Part shown: positions 51,899 to 63,666 of the stretch, in pieces
Layout of the letters: each line of letters opens with the position of its first letter
Position numbering within the stretch: the stretch's first letter is position 1
Position numbers and translations under genes: made by a program
From: Maritimibacter fusiformis
GTDB lineage: Bacteria; Pseudomonadota; Alphaproteobacteria; Rhodobacterales; Rhodobacteraceae
Direction of reading: 5' to 3'
DNA length: 64,000 nt
Assembly (NCBI RefSeq): GCF_008086115.1
Contig: NZ_VSIY01000004.1
Span: 248,001 to 312,000, forward strand
The notes under the pieces: generated by a model
Told to the model about the DNA's origin: nothing
The model's input: the letters and a program-made list of their open reading frames with translations, nothing else
The model's database searches: none

Positions 51899-53059
51899 TC
51901 ACGGCCGGGGGCAAGGGGCATCCCAGCGGATCGCCTCGAGCCCGGCAAAGCGGCGAAACCGCTGCAGTTCCGCCGTCAGCCTGTCGCCGCGCGCAGCGGG
52001 CCACGCCACCCCCGGCTCCTGCCAGAACCCGGCCACGACGAGCACACCCGCCTGCCGCTCGGCGCGCAACTCGATCCGCCCGACAAAGCGGTCGCCTTCC
52101 AAGAGCGGATAGACGTAGTAGCCGAACACCCGCTTTGCCTTCGGCACGAACATCTCGTTGCGATAGGCAAAGCCGAACAGCCGCTCCAACCGCGTCCGGT
52201 CGCGGACTGCCGGGTCGAACGGGTTGATCAGCCGCATCCGTGTGCCGGGCGAGGGCGCGGCCGCGATCCGCGCCGCGATGTCAGGCGGTGCCAGCGCCTC
52301 GGTCGTGCCGCCGCCCGCCGCCTCGACCTCGACCGGCCGCAGATCGGCGGCCTCGCTCCAGCGCCTGACCTCGGCGGGGGTGGCGGCCTGCCAGAACTGC
52401 ATGATTTCCGAGCGCGTCGCCACGCCCAGCCGGTCGATCGCGCGCCCGCACAGCCAATCCACCTGCTCGCCCTCGGTTTTGCCGTGGTCGATGCCGTCCG
52501 CAAAGACACGCGTGCCAAGGTCGTAGAACTTCACGAACTTCTCGCGGTGCGACGTCGCCAGCGTGCCCGCATACCACATCTGATCGAGCGCCTTCTTGTG
52601 CGGCGGGCGCGCCCACATGTCGCGCGCGCCCTCGATCCTGGTGTCGAACGCGTGGGTCGAGAGCGGGCCTTCGGCCTCGATCCGGTCGCGGATGCGGTGG
52701 ATCTCGTCCTGCGCCAGACCGGAATGATACCAACTGCCGCGCGCCACCCGCTCGCCCAGCACCCGGAACCGGCGCGACCAGAAGGGCAGCACCTCGGCGG
52801 GGATCAGCGAGGCGTCGTGGGTAAAATGCTCGAACAGATCGCGCGATTTCAGCAGTCGCCAGACCCGCTCCTCGCGGTAGCCCGTCGCCCGGCTCCACAG
52901 GATATGGTCCTGCGCGCGGGCGACGTTACGGATGGTGTCGATCTGCAAAAACCCCAGCGCGCGGATGATCTCGGCGGGGTCGCGCGGCCCGTCCGTGAGC
53001 AACATCTGCGCCAGCCACAGCCGGCGCGCGTCGCGGTTTCTGATCCTGAGCCGGGCCAT
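51899..53059 (-). CDS. YcaQ-type winged-helix DNA glycosylase
   Basis: A 386-residue protein of the HTH_42 family, which includes YcaQ and AlkX, enzymes that unhook DNA interstrand crosslinks. It has LGFLQIDTIRNVARAQDHILWSR near the N-terminus and the conserved NPFDPAVRDRTRLERLFGF region with the functional acidic residues. The C-terminal part contains KRVFGYYVYPLLEGDRFVGR. The start at 53059 is chosen because upstream codons give an arginine-rich non-homologous tail. Confidence 0.87.
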   Translation of the reverse strand: MARLRIRNRDARRLWLAQMLLTDGPRDPAEIIRALGFLQIDTIRNVARAQDHILWSRATGYREERVWRLLKSRDLFEHFTHDASLIPAEVLPFWSRRFRVLGERVARGSWYHSGLAQDEIHRIRDRIEAEGPLSTHAFDTRIEGARDMWARPPHKKALDQMWYAGTLATSHREKFVKFYDLGTRVFADGIDHGKTEGEQVDWLCGRAIDRLGVATRSEIMQFWQAATPAEVRRWSEAADLRPVEVEAAGGGTTEALAPPDIAARIAAAPSPGTRMRLINPFDPAVRDRTRLERLFGFAYRNEMFVPKAKRVFGYYVYPLLEGDRFVGRIELRAERQAGVLVVAGFWQEPGVAWPAARGDRLTAELQRFRRFAGLEAIRWDAPCPRP

Positions 53060-53144
53060 GCGCAGACCTTGCCATGTCACCCGGCGCGGGGGAAGGTACG
53101 CAATCCCTCTTTCCCCGGCGTTGCCGCCGTCATAGGCTCGCCCC

Positions 53145-54092
53145 ATGCTGCGTTTCGCCCTCAACCGCGCCCTGTCGCTCGGCCTGAGCCTTCTGGTCGC
53201 CTCGGTCGTGATTTTCGCGGTGATCGAGGTGATCCCCGGCGATCCTGCGGCCTTCATGCTGGGGCTGAATGCCCAGCCCGAGGCTGTCGAGGCGCTGCGC
53301 GATCAGCTTGGGCTGAACGGATCATTAATCAGTCGTTATCTCGGGTGGCTCGGCGGGATGCTGACCGGCGATTTCGGCGTGTCCTACACCTACAAGGTGC
53401 CGGTGAGCGAGCTGATCCTGCAACGGCTCTGGGTGTCGCTGCCGCTGGCGCTCTATGCACTGATCCTCTCCACCCTCATCGCGTTCCCGGTCGGCCTGAT
53501 CGCCGCGGCGCGACGCGGAAGCGCCACCGATTACGGCATCATGGGGGCGACGCAACTTGGCATCGCGGTGCCGAACTTCTGGTTCGCCATGCTTCTGGTG
53601 CTGGTCTTCGCGGTCAACCTGCGCTGGTTCTCGGCGGGTGGGTTTCCGGGCTGGGATGCGGGCATCGGCCCGGCGCTCAAGGCGCTGACCCTGCCCGCCG
53701 TCGCGCTGGCGCTGCCGCAAGCCTCGATCCTTGCGCGCGTGATGCGCTCGGCCCTGATCGAGACGCTGGGGCAGGATTACATCCGCACCGCGCGCGCCAA
53801 GGGGCTGACGCGGCGCCAGGCGACCACCCGCCATGCGCTGAGAAACGCGATGATCCCGGTGCTGACGATCATCGGGCTTCAGTTCTCGTTCCTGCTGGCC
53901 GGCGCGATCATCATCGAGAACGTGTTCTATCTGCCCGGCCTCGGGCGGCTGATCTTTCAGGGCATCACCCAGCGTGACCTGATCGTGGTCGAAAGCCTGG
54001 TGATGATCCTGGTCTTCGCCGTGATCCTCGTGACCTTCTTGGTCGACATCGCCTATGCCGCCGTCGATCCGCGCCTGAGGCGGCGCGCATGA
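53145..54092 (+). CDS. Peptide-type ABC transporter permease, DppB-like (second importer)
   Basis: A 315-residue permease: LSLGLSLLVASVVIFAVIEVIPGDP at the first helix, LRDQLGLNGSLISRYLGWLGG, and the coupling segment TARAKGLTRRQATTRHALRN. It begins an operon with a second permease (4-bp overlap), a double ATPase and an aldehyde dehydrogenase. No binding-protein gene is upstream; the neighbour is a divergent DNA glycosylase. Confidence 0.93.
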   Translation: MLRFALNRALSLGLSLLVASVVIFAVIEVIPGDPAAFMLGLNAQPEAVEALRDQLGLNGSLISRYLGWLGGMLTGDFGVSYTYKVPVSELILQRLWVSLPLALYALILSTLIAFPVGLIAAARRGSATDYGIMGATQLGIAVPNFWFAMLLVLVFAVNLRWFSAGGFPGWDAGIGPALKALTLPAVALALPQASILARVMRSALIETLGQDYIRTARAKGLTRRQATTRHALRNAMIPVLTIIGLQFSFLLAGAIIIENVFYLPGLGRLIFQGITQRDLIVVESLVMILVFAVILVTFLVDIAYAAVDPRLRRRA

Positions 54093-54906
54093 GGCTGCCT
54101 GCGCAACTGATCCTCGGCGGCGTGCTGACGGCGCTGTTTCTGGCCGCAGCCCTCATCAGCTTCGTCTGGACGCCGCATGACGTCGCCAGCCTGTCGATCC
54201 CCGACAAGCTGCAAGATCCTTCCGCAACCTACTGGCTGGGCACCGACCATTTCGGGCGCGACACGCTGTCGATGCTGATGGTGGGCGCGCGCACCTCGAT
54301 TGCCGTCGCGCTGGTGGCGGTCGGGATCGGCATCGGCCTCGGCGTGCCGCTGGGCCTGTTGGCGGCGGCATATCGCGGCAGCCTGCTGGACGAGGTGGTG
54401 ATGCGCGGCAACGACCTTATCTTCGCCTTTCCGGCGCTGGTCATCGCGATCCTGATCACCGCCGTGTTCGGCCCCTCGGCGCTGAACGCGATCCTTGCCA
54501 TCGGCATCTTCAACATCCCGGTCTTTGCCCGCGTGACGCGCGGCGGCGCGCTGAGCCTGTGGACGCTCGATTATGTTCTGGCGGCGCGGGTCGCGGGCAA
54601 GGGGCGGTTTCGCATCAGCTATGAACACATCCTGCCCAACATCCTGAACCTGCTGATCGTGCAGGGCACCATCCAGTTTTCGCTGGGGATTCTGGCCGAA
54701 GCGGCGCTGAGCTATATCGGCCTTGGCGCGCAACCGCCGCTGCCTAGCTGGGGCCGGATGCTGGCCGATGCGCAGACCATGATCTACACCGACGCGCGCC
54801 TCGCGATCCTGCCGGGGCTGGCTATCGTGGCGATGGTGCTGGGACTGAACCTGATGGGCGACGGTTTGCGCGACGTGCTCGACCCGAGGGTCAGGAGGGC
54901 GCGGGG

Positions 54907-54910
<4 letters not shown>
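54089..54910 (+). CDS. Peptide-type ABC transporter permease, DppC-like (second importer)
   Basis: A 273-residue DppC-type permease with WLGTDHFGRDTLSMLMVGAR and the coupling region AARVAGKGRFRISYEHILPN. Normal length, without the long N-terminal extension of the first importer's DppC protein. It overlaps both neighbours by 4 bp. Confidence 0.93.
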
Positions 54911-56491
<1,581 letters not shown>

Positions 56492-56499
<8 letters not shown>

Positions 56500-57940
56500 C
56501 CTCTGGTATGACCCGACCAAGGGGTTCGTGAACGGCGCATGGCGCGACCCTGCGGGTGGTGGGCAATTGCCGATCGAAAACCCCTCGACCGGCGAGGTGA
56601 TCGGCAGCATCGCGCGCGGCACCGCCACCGACATCGACGCCGCCGTCACCGCCGCGCAAGGCGCGCTGACAGGCGACTGGGGCCGGATGAGCGCGCTGGA
56701 GCGGGGCCGCATCCTGACCCGCATCGGCCAGTTGGTCCTGACCCGGATCGACGACCTTGCGCGGATCGAGGCGATGGACGTGGGCAAGCCGCTGACACAA
56801 GCCCGCGCCGACGCGGTGGCGCTGGCGCGCTACATGGAGTTCTACGGTGGCGCCGCCGACAAGGTGATGGGCGAGACCATTCCCTATCTCGAAGGTTACA
56901 CCGTCTATACGCTGCGCGAGCCGCATGGCGTGACCGGCCATATCGTCCCGTGGAACTACCCGATGCAGATCATCGGGCGTTCGGTCGGGGCGGCACTGGC
57001 GATGGGCAATGCCTGCGTGTTGAAACCGGCGGAGGAAGCCTGCCTCACCGCGCTTGCCTTTGTCGCCTTGGCCGAGGAGGCGGGCTTGCCGCCCGGCGCG
57101 CTCAATGTCGTGCCGGGGTTGGGCGAGGAGGCCGGGGCGGCGCTGTCGGCGCATCCCGGCGTCAATCACATCAGCTTTACCGGCTCGGTCGGGGTCGGCG
57201 CGCTGGTGCAGAAGGCCGCCGCCGACAACGTGGTGCCGGTGACGCTGGAGCTTGGCGGCAAGTCGCCGCAGATCGTGTTCGAGGACGCCGACCTTGACGC
57301 GGCGCTGCCGTTCCTCGTCGGCGCCTGCATCCAGAACGCGGGCCAGACCTGTTCGGCGGCCTCGCGGGTGTTGATCCAGCGCGGCGTCTATGACGGGCTG
57401 ATTGCGCGCATGGCCGACAGTTACAACGGCATGGTCTCCGCCCCCGCCAGCGCCGATGCCAACCTCGGCCCGCTGATCTCGGCCAGGCAGAAGGCGATTG
57501 TCGAGGGGTATCTCGCCAAGGGCGCGGACCTGCGCATCGCCGGGCAGGGCAGCATTGCCCCGGACGCGCCCGCCGGTGGCCACTACGTCCCGGCGACGCT
57601 GTTCGCCGATGTGCCGCCCGACCACCCGCTGGCGCAGCAAGAGATTTTCGGCCCGGTTCAGGTCGCCATCCCCTTCGATACCGAGGATGAGGCCGTCGCC
57701 ATCGCCAACGGCACCGGCTTCGGCCTTGTCGCCAGTATCTGGACCGAGAACGGCGCGCGCCAGATGCGGCTGGCGAAACGCATCAAGGCCGGACAGGTGT
57801 TCATCAACAATTACGGCGCGGGCGGCGGCGTTGAATTGCCGTTCGGCGGCGTCGGCAAGTCAGGCCACGGCCGCGAAAAGGGGTTCGAGGCGCTTTACGG
57901 CTTCTCGACCCTCAAGACCGTCGCCGCGCGCCACGGCTGA
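56492..57940 (+). CDS. Aldehyde dehydrogenase (betaine/aminoaldehyde type)
   Basis: A 482-residue NAD-dependent dehydrogenase with PWNYP (153-157), cofactor K178 in LKPAEEACLTAL, E253 in LELGGKSP and catalytic C287 in GQTCSAASRVL. The closest-looking groups are betaine-aldehyde, gamma-aminobutyraldehyde and related aminoaldehyde dehydrogenases. It is the last gene of the second ABC importer operon, so the imported compound probably yields an aldehyde. Confidence 0.9.
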
Positions 57941-57942
57941 GG

Positions 57943-59220
57943 CTAGAGAAGCTCGTCCAGCACCAGCGCCATGACCCCGGCGCTGTCGATCATGTCGTCG
58001 ATCCCGATCCACTCGTCGGGCTGGTGTGCGAGGTCGAGGATGCCCGGCCCGTAGGCGATGCAGTTCTTCAGCCGCCCGATCCGGTCGATATGCTTCTGGT
58101 CATAGGTGCCCGGCGACACCACGTATTCGGGCCGCTGCCCCAGCACCTTCTCGATGGCCGCCGCGGTCGAGGTCACGACCGGCGCATCCTCGGCGGTCAT
58201 GGTCGGGATCACCTCGTGCATGTCGCGGATTTCATAGACGAAACCCGGTCGCTCGGCCTTGACCCGCTCCATCAGCGCGGCGACCTCGGCCTTGACCTCG
58301 GAGATGTCCTCTTCGATCAGAAAGCGGCGGTCGATCACGATGCGGCAGCGGTCGGCAACGCAGGGTGCGGGAAAGCCGGTGTAGTCCTCGTCCGGCTCAC
58401 GCTCGCCGCCGTGGATCGAGTTGATGTTGAGCGTCGATTGCTTCGCGCCCTCCGGCACCACCGGCATCTCGGTGCGTTTCGATGCCAAGAGCGGGTAGAG
58501 CGTGCGCTCCATTTCCTCCAGCACCGCGCCCATGTGCCGGATCGCGCTGTCGCCAAGGAACGGCATCGAGCCATGCGCGATGCGGCCCTGGGTCTCGATC
58601 TCGGCCCACCAGACGCCGCGATGGCCAAGGCAGATGCGATCCTTGTTGAGCGGCTCGGGGATGATGACATGCTGCACCCGGTCGGGGTCGAACCGGCCCT
58701 GTTCGGCCAGATAGGCCACCCCGCCATAGCCGCCCGATTCCTCGTCCGCCGTGGCGCTGATCTCGATGGCGCCCTTGAAATCGGGGCGGGCGGCAATGAA
58801 CGCCTCGGCGGCGATCACCGACGTCGCCAAACCGCCTTTCATGTCGCAGGCGCCGCGGCCATAGATGCGCCCACCCTCGACCTCGCCGCCGAATGGATCG
58901 CGGGTCCAGCCGTGGCCGACCTCGACCACGTCGTGATGCGAGTTGAAATGCACGCAGTCGCCGGGCCGCGCCCCCTCGCGCCGGGCCACGAGGTTCCAGC
59001 GCGGATAACGGTCGCTGTCGCCGATCGCGCCGGTCGCACGGATCAACTCGACGGTGAACCCCGACGCCTCGAGACGCGCGCCCAGCCACTCGACCAGCGC
59101 GCGATAGTTCTGCCCGGGCGGGTTCAGCGTGGGAATGCGGATCAGGCCTTGCGTCAGCGCGATCAGGTCGTCGCGCCGGGCGGCGACTTCGGCGAGGATT
59201 GGCTTGGTGTGTCTGGTCAT
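57943..59220 (-). CDS. M20 family deacylase (ArgE/DapE-like)
   Basis: A 425-residue zinc-dependent amidohydrolase. Metal and catalytic residues are visible: H95 and D97 in NSHHDVVEVG, D126 in GACDMKGG, E160/E161 in ADEESGGYGG, IPEPLN, and the C-terminal DLAHQPDEWI histidine. It removes acyl groups from N-acyl amino acids or cleaves related amides. It converges with the aldehyde dehydrogenase operon (2-bp gap), which hints that an N-acylated amine is the imported substrate. Confidence 0.9.
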   Translation of the reverse strand: MTRHTKPILAEVAARRDDLIALTQGLIRIPTLNPPGQNYRALVEWLGARLEASGFTVELIRATGAIGDSDRYPRWNLVARREGARPGDCVHFNSHHDVVEVGHGWTRDPFGGEVEGGRIYGRGACDMKGGLATSVIAAEAFIAARPDFKGAIEISATADEESGGYGGVAYLAEQGRFDPDRVQHVIIPEPLNKDRICLGHRGVWWAEIETQGRIAHGSMPFLGDSAIRHMGAVLEEMERTLYPLLASKRTEMPVVPEGAKQSTLNINSIHGGEREPDEDYTGFPAPCVADRCRIVIDRRFLIEEDISEVKAEVAALMERVKAERPGFVYEIRDMHEVIPTMTAEDAPVVTSTAAAIEKVLGQRPEYVVSPGTYDQKHIDRIGRLKNCIAYGPGILDLAHQPDEWIGIDDMIDSAGVMALVLDELL

Positions 59221-59257
59221 GAACCCAAGTTAGGTCCGAACGCGTCCGCGCACAACG

Positions 59258-61141
59258 TCAGTAGAACAGCGCCATGACCCCTTGCGACACGACCAGAAAG
59301 ATCACCGTCATGATGCCGCCCGACCGCAGGAAATCGGCCACCCGGTAGCCGGCGGGCGCCATCAGCAGTGCGTTGACCTGGTGCGTGGGGATCAGGAACG
59401 AGTTCGACGTCGAGATCGCCACCGTCAGCGCGAAGATCGCCGGATCGCCCCCGGCCTCGCGCGCGATCGAGATGGCAAGCGGCACCAGCAGAACCGTGGC
59501 GCCGACGTTGGACATCACAAGCGTGAAGCCTGTTGCCAGCACCGCTACGCCCACCTGCAACGCCCAGATCGGCCAGCCATTCAAGAGCGACAGGACCTGG
59601 TGCGCGATCCAGTCGGCGGTGCCGGTGTGCTGCACCGCTAGGCCCAGCGGGATCAGCGAGGCCAGCAGAAACACGGTGTTCCAACTCACCGCGCGATAGG
59701 CCTCGTCCATCGACAGCACGCGCGTTGCGATCATGCCCACCGCGCCGACAAGCAGCGCCAGCGACAGGCGCAGGTCCGAGAACAGGATCAGCCCGAGCGC
59801 CACGAGGAAGAACAGAAGCGCCCAGCCCATCTTGCGCGGGCGCAGGTCTTCTTCGGGGAAGTCGGTGGTGATCACGACGAAATCGCGGTTCGATTTCATC
59901 AACGACAGCATTTCCCACGGGGTATGCACCACCAGCGTGTCGCCCGCCTGAAGCTTCTGGGCGCCTAGGACCACCGGCTTTCGCTCGGCGGTCTCGACCA
60001 GGCTCATCGTCTCTTCGCCGCGGTGGATCGCCAGCAGGCTCATGCCGTAGGTCAGGCGAAAGCGCAGCTCCGAAGGCGTCTTGCCGATGATCGAGGCGCC
60101 CGGTCTCACCACGATCTCGGCAACCCCGGCCTTGGTGGTGGCGAAATCCTCGGCGAACTCGTCGAGCCGCGGCAGCACGTTGATGTCGTAGATATCGCAG
60201 ATTTCCTTGATCACCTTGTGCCGGCCCAGGATCGCCAACCGGCAGGGGGTCTGGATCGACTTGGTGGTGGACGGGTTCAATTCCTTGTCGCGTCCGTGTT
60301 TCGCGCCGATGATGTAAAGGTGGTGCGCGTTCATGATGTCGTCGATCTTGTGCCCCAGCAGGATGTTGCCCGCGGGCACGTCGACCTCGACCAGATCGGC
60401 CTTCAGGCCATAGGTGCTCTTGAGATACTCGCCCATCGTCTGGCCGGTCGTCGCGTCTTCTCCCTTCGAGCGCGACGGCAACACCCAACGCCCGAAGATC
60501 ACGAAATAGAGGATGCCCGAGGTGATCAGCGCCAGCCCGATCGGCATCGGCGCGAACAGGCCGAAGGCCTTGATCCGCTCGTCCGGGGCCAGATCCTCGT
60601 TGGCGCCTGCGATCAGATCGTTGAGCAGGATCATCGGCGACGATCCGACCATCGTCATGGTGCCACCCAGGATGGCGGTGAAGCCCATCGGCATCAGCAG
60701 CCGCGACAGCGGCAGGCCCGTGCGCGCCGAGATTCTCGAAACCACCGGCAGGAACAGCGCCGCCGCCCCGACGTTCTGCATGAAAGACGAGATGAAACCG
60801 ACGGTGCCCGAGATGATCGGCACGATCCGTTTCTCGCTGGTGCCGCCGATCTGCAGAATCCAGGCCGCGACCTTGTTCATGATCCCGGTCCGGTCCAGCC
60901 CCGCGCCGATGATCATCACGGCGATGATCGAGATCACGGCATTTGAACTGAAACCGGAAAACAGGTGGTTGATGTCCGCCAGGTTCTCGAGGCCGGGCAT
61001 GTAGCTGAGAACGCCGATCAGAACCATCACCAGAACCGCGGCGAGGTCGACCCGCACGACCTCGCTCACGAACAGGAACACGGTGAAGGCAAGAATGCCC
61101 AGCACCACCATCATCTCAACTGTCAGTGTTACGGCTTCCAC
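59258..61141 (-). CDS. SLC13-type anion transporter with two RCK/TrkA-C domains
   Basis: A protein of about 627 residues. Membrane helices flank a central cytoplasmic part of about 210 residues (roughly 200-430), which holds two TrkA-C-like domains (for example DLVEVDVPAGNILLGHKI and AEIVVRPGASIIGKTPSEL). The segment MVGSSPMILLND and, in the second half, SNVGATVLLVPLAIS and LIPTHQVNALLMAPAGY mark the DASS/SLC13 repeats. Sulfate, dicarboxylate or another anion is expected. The start is uncertain: GTG 61141 with GGAAAG upstream is proposed, ATG 61114 is an alternative. Confidence 0.85.
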   Translation of the reverse strand: MEAVTLTVEMMVVLGILAFTVFLFVSEVVRVDLAAVLVMVLIGVLSYMPGLENLADINHLFSGFSSNAVISIIAVMIIGAGLDRTGIMNKVAAWILQIGGTSEKRIVPIISGTVGFISSFMQNVGAAALFLPVVSRISARTGLPLSRLLMPMGFTAILGGTMTMVGSSPMILLNDLIAGANEDLAPDERIKAFGLFAPMPIGLALITSGILYFVIFGRWVLPSRSKGEDATTGQTMGEYLKSTYGLKADLVEVDVPAGNILLGHKIDDIMNAHHLYIIGAKHGRDKELNPSTTKSIQTPCRLAILGRHKVIKEICDIYDINVLPRLDEFAEDFATTKAGVAEIVVRPGASIIGKTPSELRFRLTYGMSLLAIHRGEETMSLVETAERKPVVLGAQKLQAGDTLVVHTPWEMLSLMKSNRDFVVITTDFPEEDLRPRKMGWALLFFLVALGLILFSDLRLSLALLVGAVGMIATRVLSMDEAYRAVSWNTVFLLASLIPLGLAVQHTGTADWIAHQVLSLLNGWPIWALQVGVAVLATGFTLVMSNVGATVLLVPLAISIAREAGGDPAIFALTVAISTSNSFLIPTHQVNALLMAPAGYRVADFLRSGGIMTVIFLVVSQGVMALFY

Positions 61142-61351
61142 CCGGTCGGACTTTCCGTTGCACACCCCAAGTGCGGGCAATTGCGGTGCAGTATGGAGTG
61201 CGATTCTCGTGGCACCAAGGGAAACATTGACGCGTGCGAATATGTGCGTGCAAAAACCCCCAACGGCGCAGAATTGCATCTCCCCATCGCTTGAAAATCG
61301 CGCTACCCTCGACCAGATCAATGTTATTACCATTTACTTTGAGGATGACCG

Positions 61352-62431
61352 ATGGCCGCGACACTCGATGCCCAGATCAAGGAAAGCCAAGCCCAGGTGA
61401 CCGAGGCGCAATCCAAGATCGCCGAACTGACCAGCAGGATCGAGACCGCGCGCAGCAAGATGGAGGCCGGCGACGACATCGCCATCGACATAGAGAACGC
61501 CACGCTGGATGACGTGCACGCCCATACCAAGGTGATGAACGCCAATATCGCCGAGTTGATCATGGGGCTGGATGACGTGACGGCGGCGTTTTCCAAGGAT
61601 TTCGACGAGATGCGCACCAAGACGGGGTGGGAAAGCTTCGTCGGCGTGTTCTCGCGCGCCAAGTCGGAAAGCATGCGCCAGGAGCGGATGCGCACCGCCT
61701 CGATCGACGACAAGTTGCAGGACCTGATCGCCAAGTCCGACGTGATCGTGAAGCTTCTGCAGGGTCAGCTCGACATGCTGAACGAGCAGAAAACCCGGGT
61801 CGAGGCGAACCTGACCGAGACGCTGGACGACCGCGAGGCGACGGTGGGCGGGCTCGAGGCCGTGCGCGCCGAGATCCGGGCAATGGACCCGAAGATCATC
61901 GAGCTCGAGAACAAGATTTCGGTCGAACAGGACGCCGCCGCGCGCACCAAGCTGGAAACCGAACTGGCCGCGATGAACGCCAAATACAACGAACTGGTGC
62001 AGCAGGAACAGGTCGATCTGGCCCGCTCGCAGACGCTCGAGCGCTATATCGAGAAGGGCAAGACCTGGGTCGACAGCCTGCAGAACCAGGCCGCGACGCA
62101 GATGGTCCTGATCAACAAGCTGCAAACCGACACCAAGCAGCGCGTGGTGCTCTATGACGCGCTGTCCAAGTCGCTCAAGACCGCGCAGCAGCAGGACGTG
62201 GCGCACCGGATCAACGAGATCGGCGTCGAGACCGACAAGGAAGCCCAGGCCGCGATGGCCTCGATCGGCACCGCGACCAACCAGAAGATGGCCGACATGA
62301 TGGAAGCGCACGAAGACCACATGGTGTTCGCCCGCGAAGTGCTCGAGGCCAAGGCCCGCGCCGACGAACGCTTCGCGCGCCGCTTTGCCGAGATCGTCGA
62401 GAAGCACGACAAGAACCTTTACGGGGCGTAA
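61352..62431 (+). CDS. Long coiled-coil protein of unknown function
   Basis: A 359-residue soluble protein made almost entirely of heptad-rich helices (for example KIAELTSRIETARSKMEAGD, KIIELENKISVEQDAAARTK). There is a short break near residues 93-100 (WESFVGVF). No signal, membrane helix or catalytic motif is seen. TTTGAGGATGACCG precedes the start. It is directly followed (no gap) by the next gene, and the pair plus the truncated third gene looks like one operon. A scaffold or membrane-stress role is conceivable; the family was not recognised. Confidence 0.85.
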   Translation: MAATLDAQIKESQAQVTEAQSKIAELTSRIETARSKMEAGDDIAIDIENATLDDVHAHTKVMNANIAELIMGLDDVTAAFSKDFDEMRTKTGWESFVGVFSRAKSESMRQERMRTASIDDKLQDLIAKSDVIVKLLQGQLDMLNEQKTRVEANLTETLDDREATVGGLEAVRAEIRAMDPKIIELENKISVEQDAAARTKLETELAAMNAKYNELVQQEQVDLARSQTLERYIEKGKTWVDSLQNQAATQMVLINKLQTDTKQRVVLYDALSKSLKTAQQQDVAHRINEIGVETDKEAQAAMASIGTATNQKMADMMEAHEDHMVFAREVLEAKARADERFARRFAEIVEKHDKNLYGA

Positions 62432-63574
62432 GTGGCCGATACCCCCGACCTCACCCGTGACCACGTCGACCTCGAGGATACCCAGGTCACGCGTCGCTAT
62501 TTCGCGACGTTTCAGGCGATCATCGGACACCTGGGCCGGGTGGCGGCGCAGTTCGAGGCCGAGGGCAGCCTTACCCGGACCGAGGTCGAGGTGCTGGGGC
62601 GCCACCTGATCGGGCTGGGCCTGACCTTTCGGGCGCTGGCCAACAAGTATCACATGGCCGGGCGCATCGACGGGCCGCTGCCGGGAAAACTGACCTTCGA
62701 CCACACCGAAAGCGGCTTTCCGGTGCATGCCGAACTGATGCAGATGGCGTCGGACGCGGCGCAGGCGGGCAAGCACCTGAAGAACATGCCCGGGCCGGAC
62801 GAGTTGAAGGCGCAGATGGTGCGCGAGATCGTCGGCAACCTCACGATCCCGACCCGGCTGCAATTCGCCATGAGCCAACGGCTCTACTACGAGGAGTTGG
62901 TGCGGGGCGATCTGTTCTGGCCGCAGATGCACCCGGACGCGGTCTGGCTGGGCAACCTTGCCGAGGGGCGCGAGCCGAGGCGGCGCTATCTTCTGCATTG
63001 GGCGGTCTACGATTCGCTGCAGAACATCCCGACGATCTACCTGATGGATGTCGAGGACACGGGGCGCACCGCCCTGCCCAAGGACCAGGAACGCTGGCCC
63101 GAGGTGCAGGCGCATCTGAGCGCGCAGGCGGTGGCCGGGCTGAAGCTGGTGACCATCGCCACCGGGTTCGACCGCGACTTCGACGACCTGCACCCGAAAC
63201 GGCTGCGCCGGTTTCATGTCGGGCCGATGTATTCGCATTCCTACACCCGCCAGACCGGACCGCTGCGCGAAGTGCTCGAAGACGCCAAGGCGCCGCCGGG
63301 GCAGGACTGGGCGCTGGCCTGGACGGTGGAGGATCTGGTCAGCGAGCGGGTGGAGACGGAAAAGGCCGGGTGGTTTTCCAGCGTCGAGCGCGAGATTTTT
63401 GCGCTCGACCCGTTCGGTGGGAGGGGTGCCGATCTGGGCGCGACGCGGATGGAGCGGGCGATCATCCTGCCGCAGCGCCCGTTCCAGGTATTGGCCGAGC
63501 GGAACCCGCCGGGGTTCGGCGATGTGCGCAAGTTCGTGGTCAGCGACGGGGGGCGGGTGTTGTCGTATCGGTGA
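62432..63574 (+). CDS. Uncharacterised protein following the coiled-coil gene
   Basis: A 380-residue soluble protein of unknown family. GTG at 62432 begins at the base after the previous stop, so translation is coupled. The first 100 residues are helical (TRRYFATFQAIIGHLGRVAA, GRHLIGLGLTFRALANKYHM). The remainder is mixed, with aromatic-rich segments (DLFWPQMHPDAVWLGN, LLHWAVYDSLQNIPTIYLMD) and no recognised catalytic motif. Confidence 0.8.
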   Translation: MADTPDLTRDHVDLEDTQVTRRYFATFQAIIGHLGRVAAQFEAEGSLTRTEVEVLGRHLIGLGLTFRALANKYHMAGRIDGPLPGKLTFDHTESGFPVHAELMQMASDAAQAGKHLKNMPGPDELKAQMVREIVGNLTIPTRLQFAMSQRLYYEELVRGDLFWPQMHPDAVWLGNLAEGREPRRRYLLHWAVYDSLQNIPTIYLMDVEDTGRTALPKDQERWPEVQAHLSAQAVAGLKLVTIATGFDRDFDDLHPKRLRRFHVGPMYSHSYTRQTGPLREVLEDAKAPPGQDWALAWTVEDLVSERVETEKAGWFSSVEREIFALDPFGGRGADLGATRMERAIILPQRPFQVLAERNPPGFGDVRKFVVSDGGRVLSYR

Positions 63575-63606
63575 GGTTTCGCACCGGCTGGCGCCGGCGC
63601 GACCCG

Positions 63607-63655
63607 CCGGGGGCGCGGCCCCCCGGACCCCCCGGAGTATTTCAGCCAAGATGAA
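63607..63655 (+). repeat. Interspersed hairpin repeat, copy C
   Basis: The hairpin CCGGGGG/CCCCCGG (63607-63626) is followed by the 27-bp motif at 63629-63655, identical to copy B (begins CCCCCGGAGTATTT, ends CCAAGATGAA). It lies between the second and third genes of the coiled-coil cluster, immediately upstream of the third gene's ribosome site. Confidence 0.75.
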
Positions 63656-63666
63656 GAGGTTAAGTG

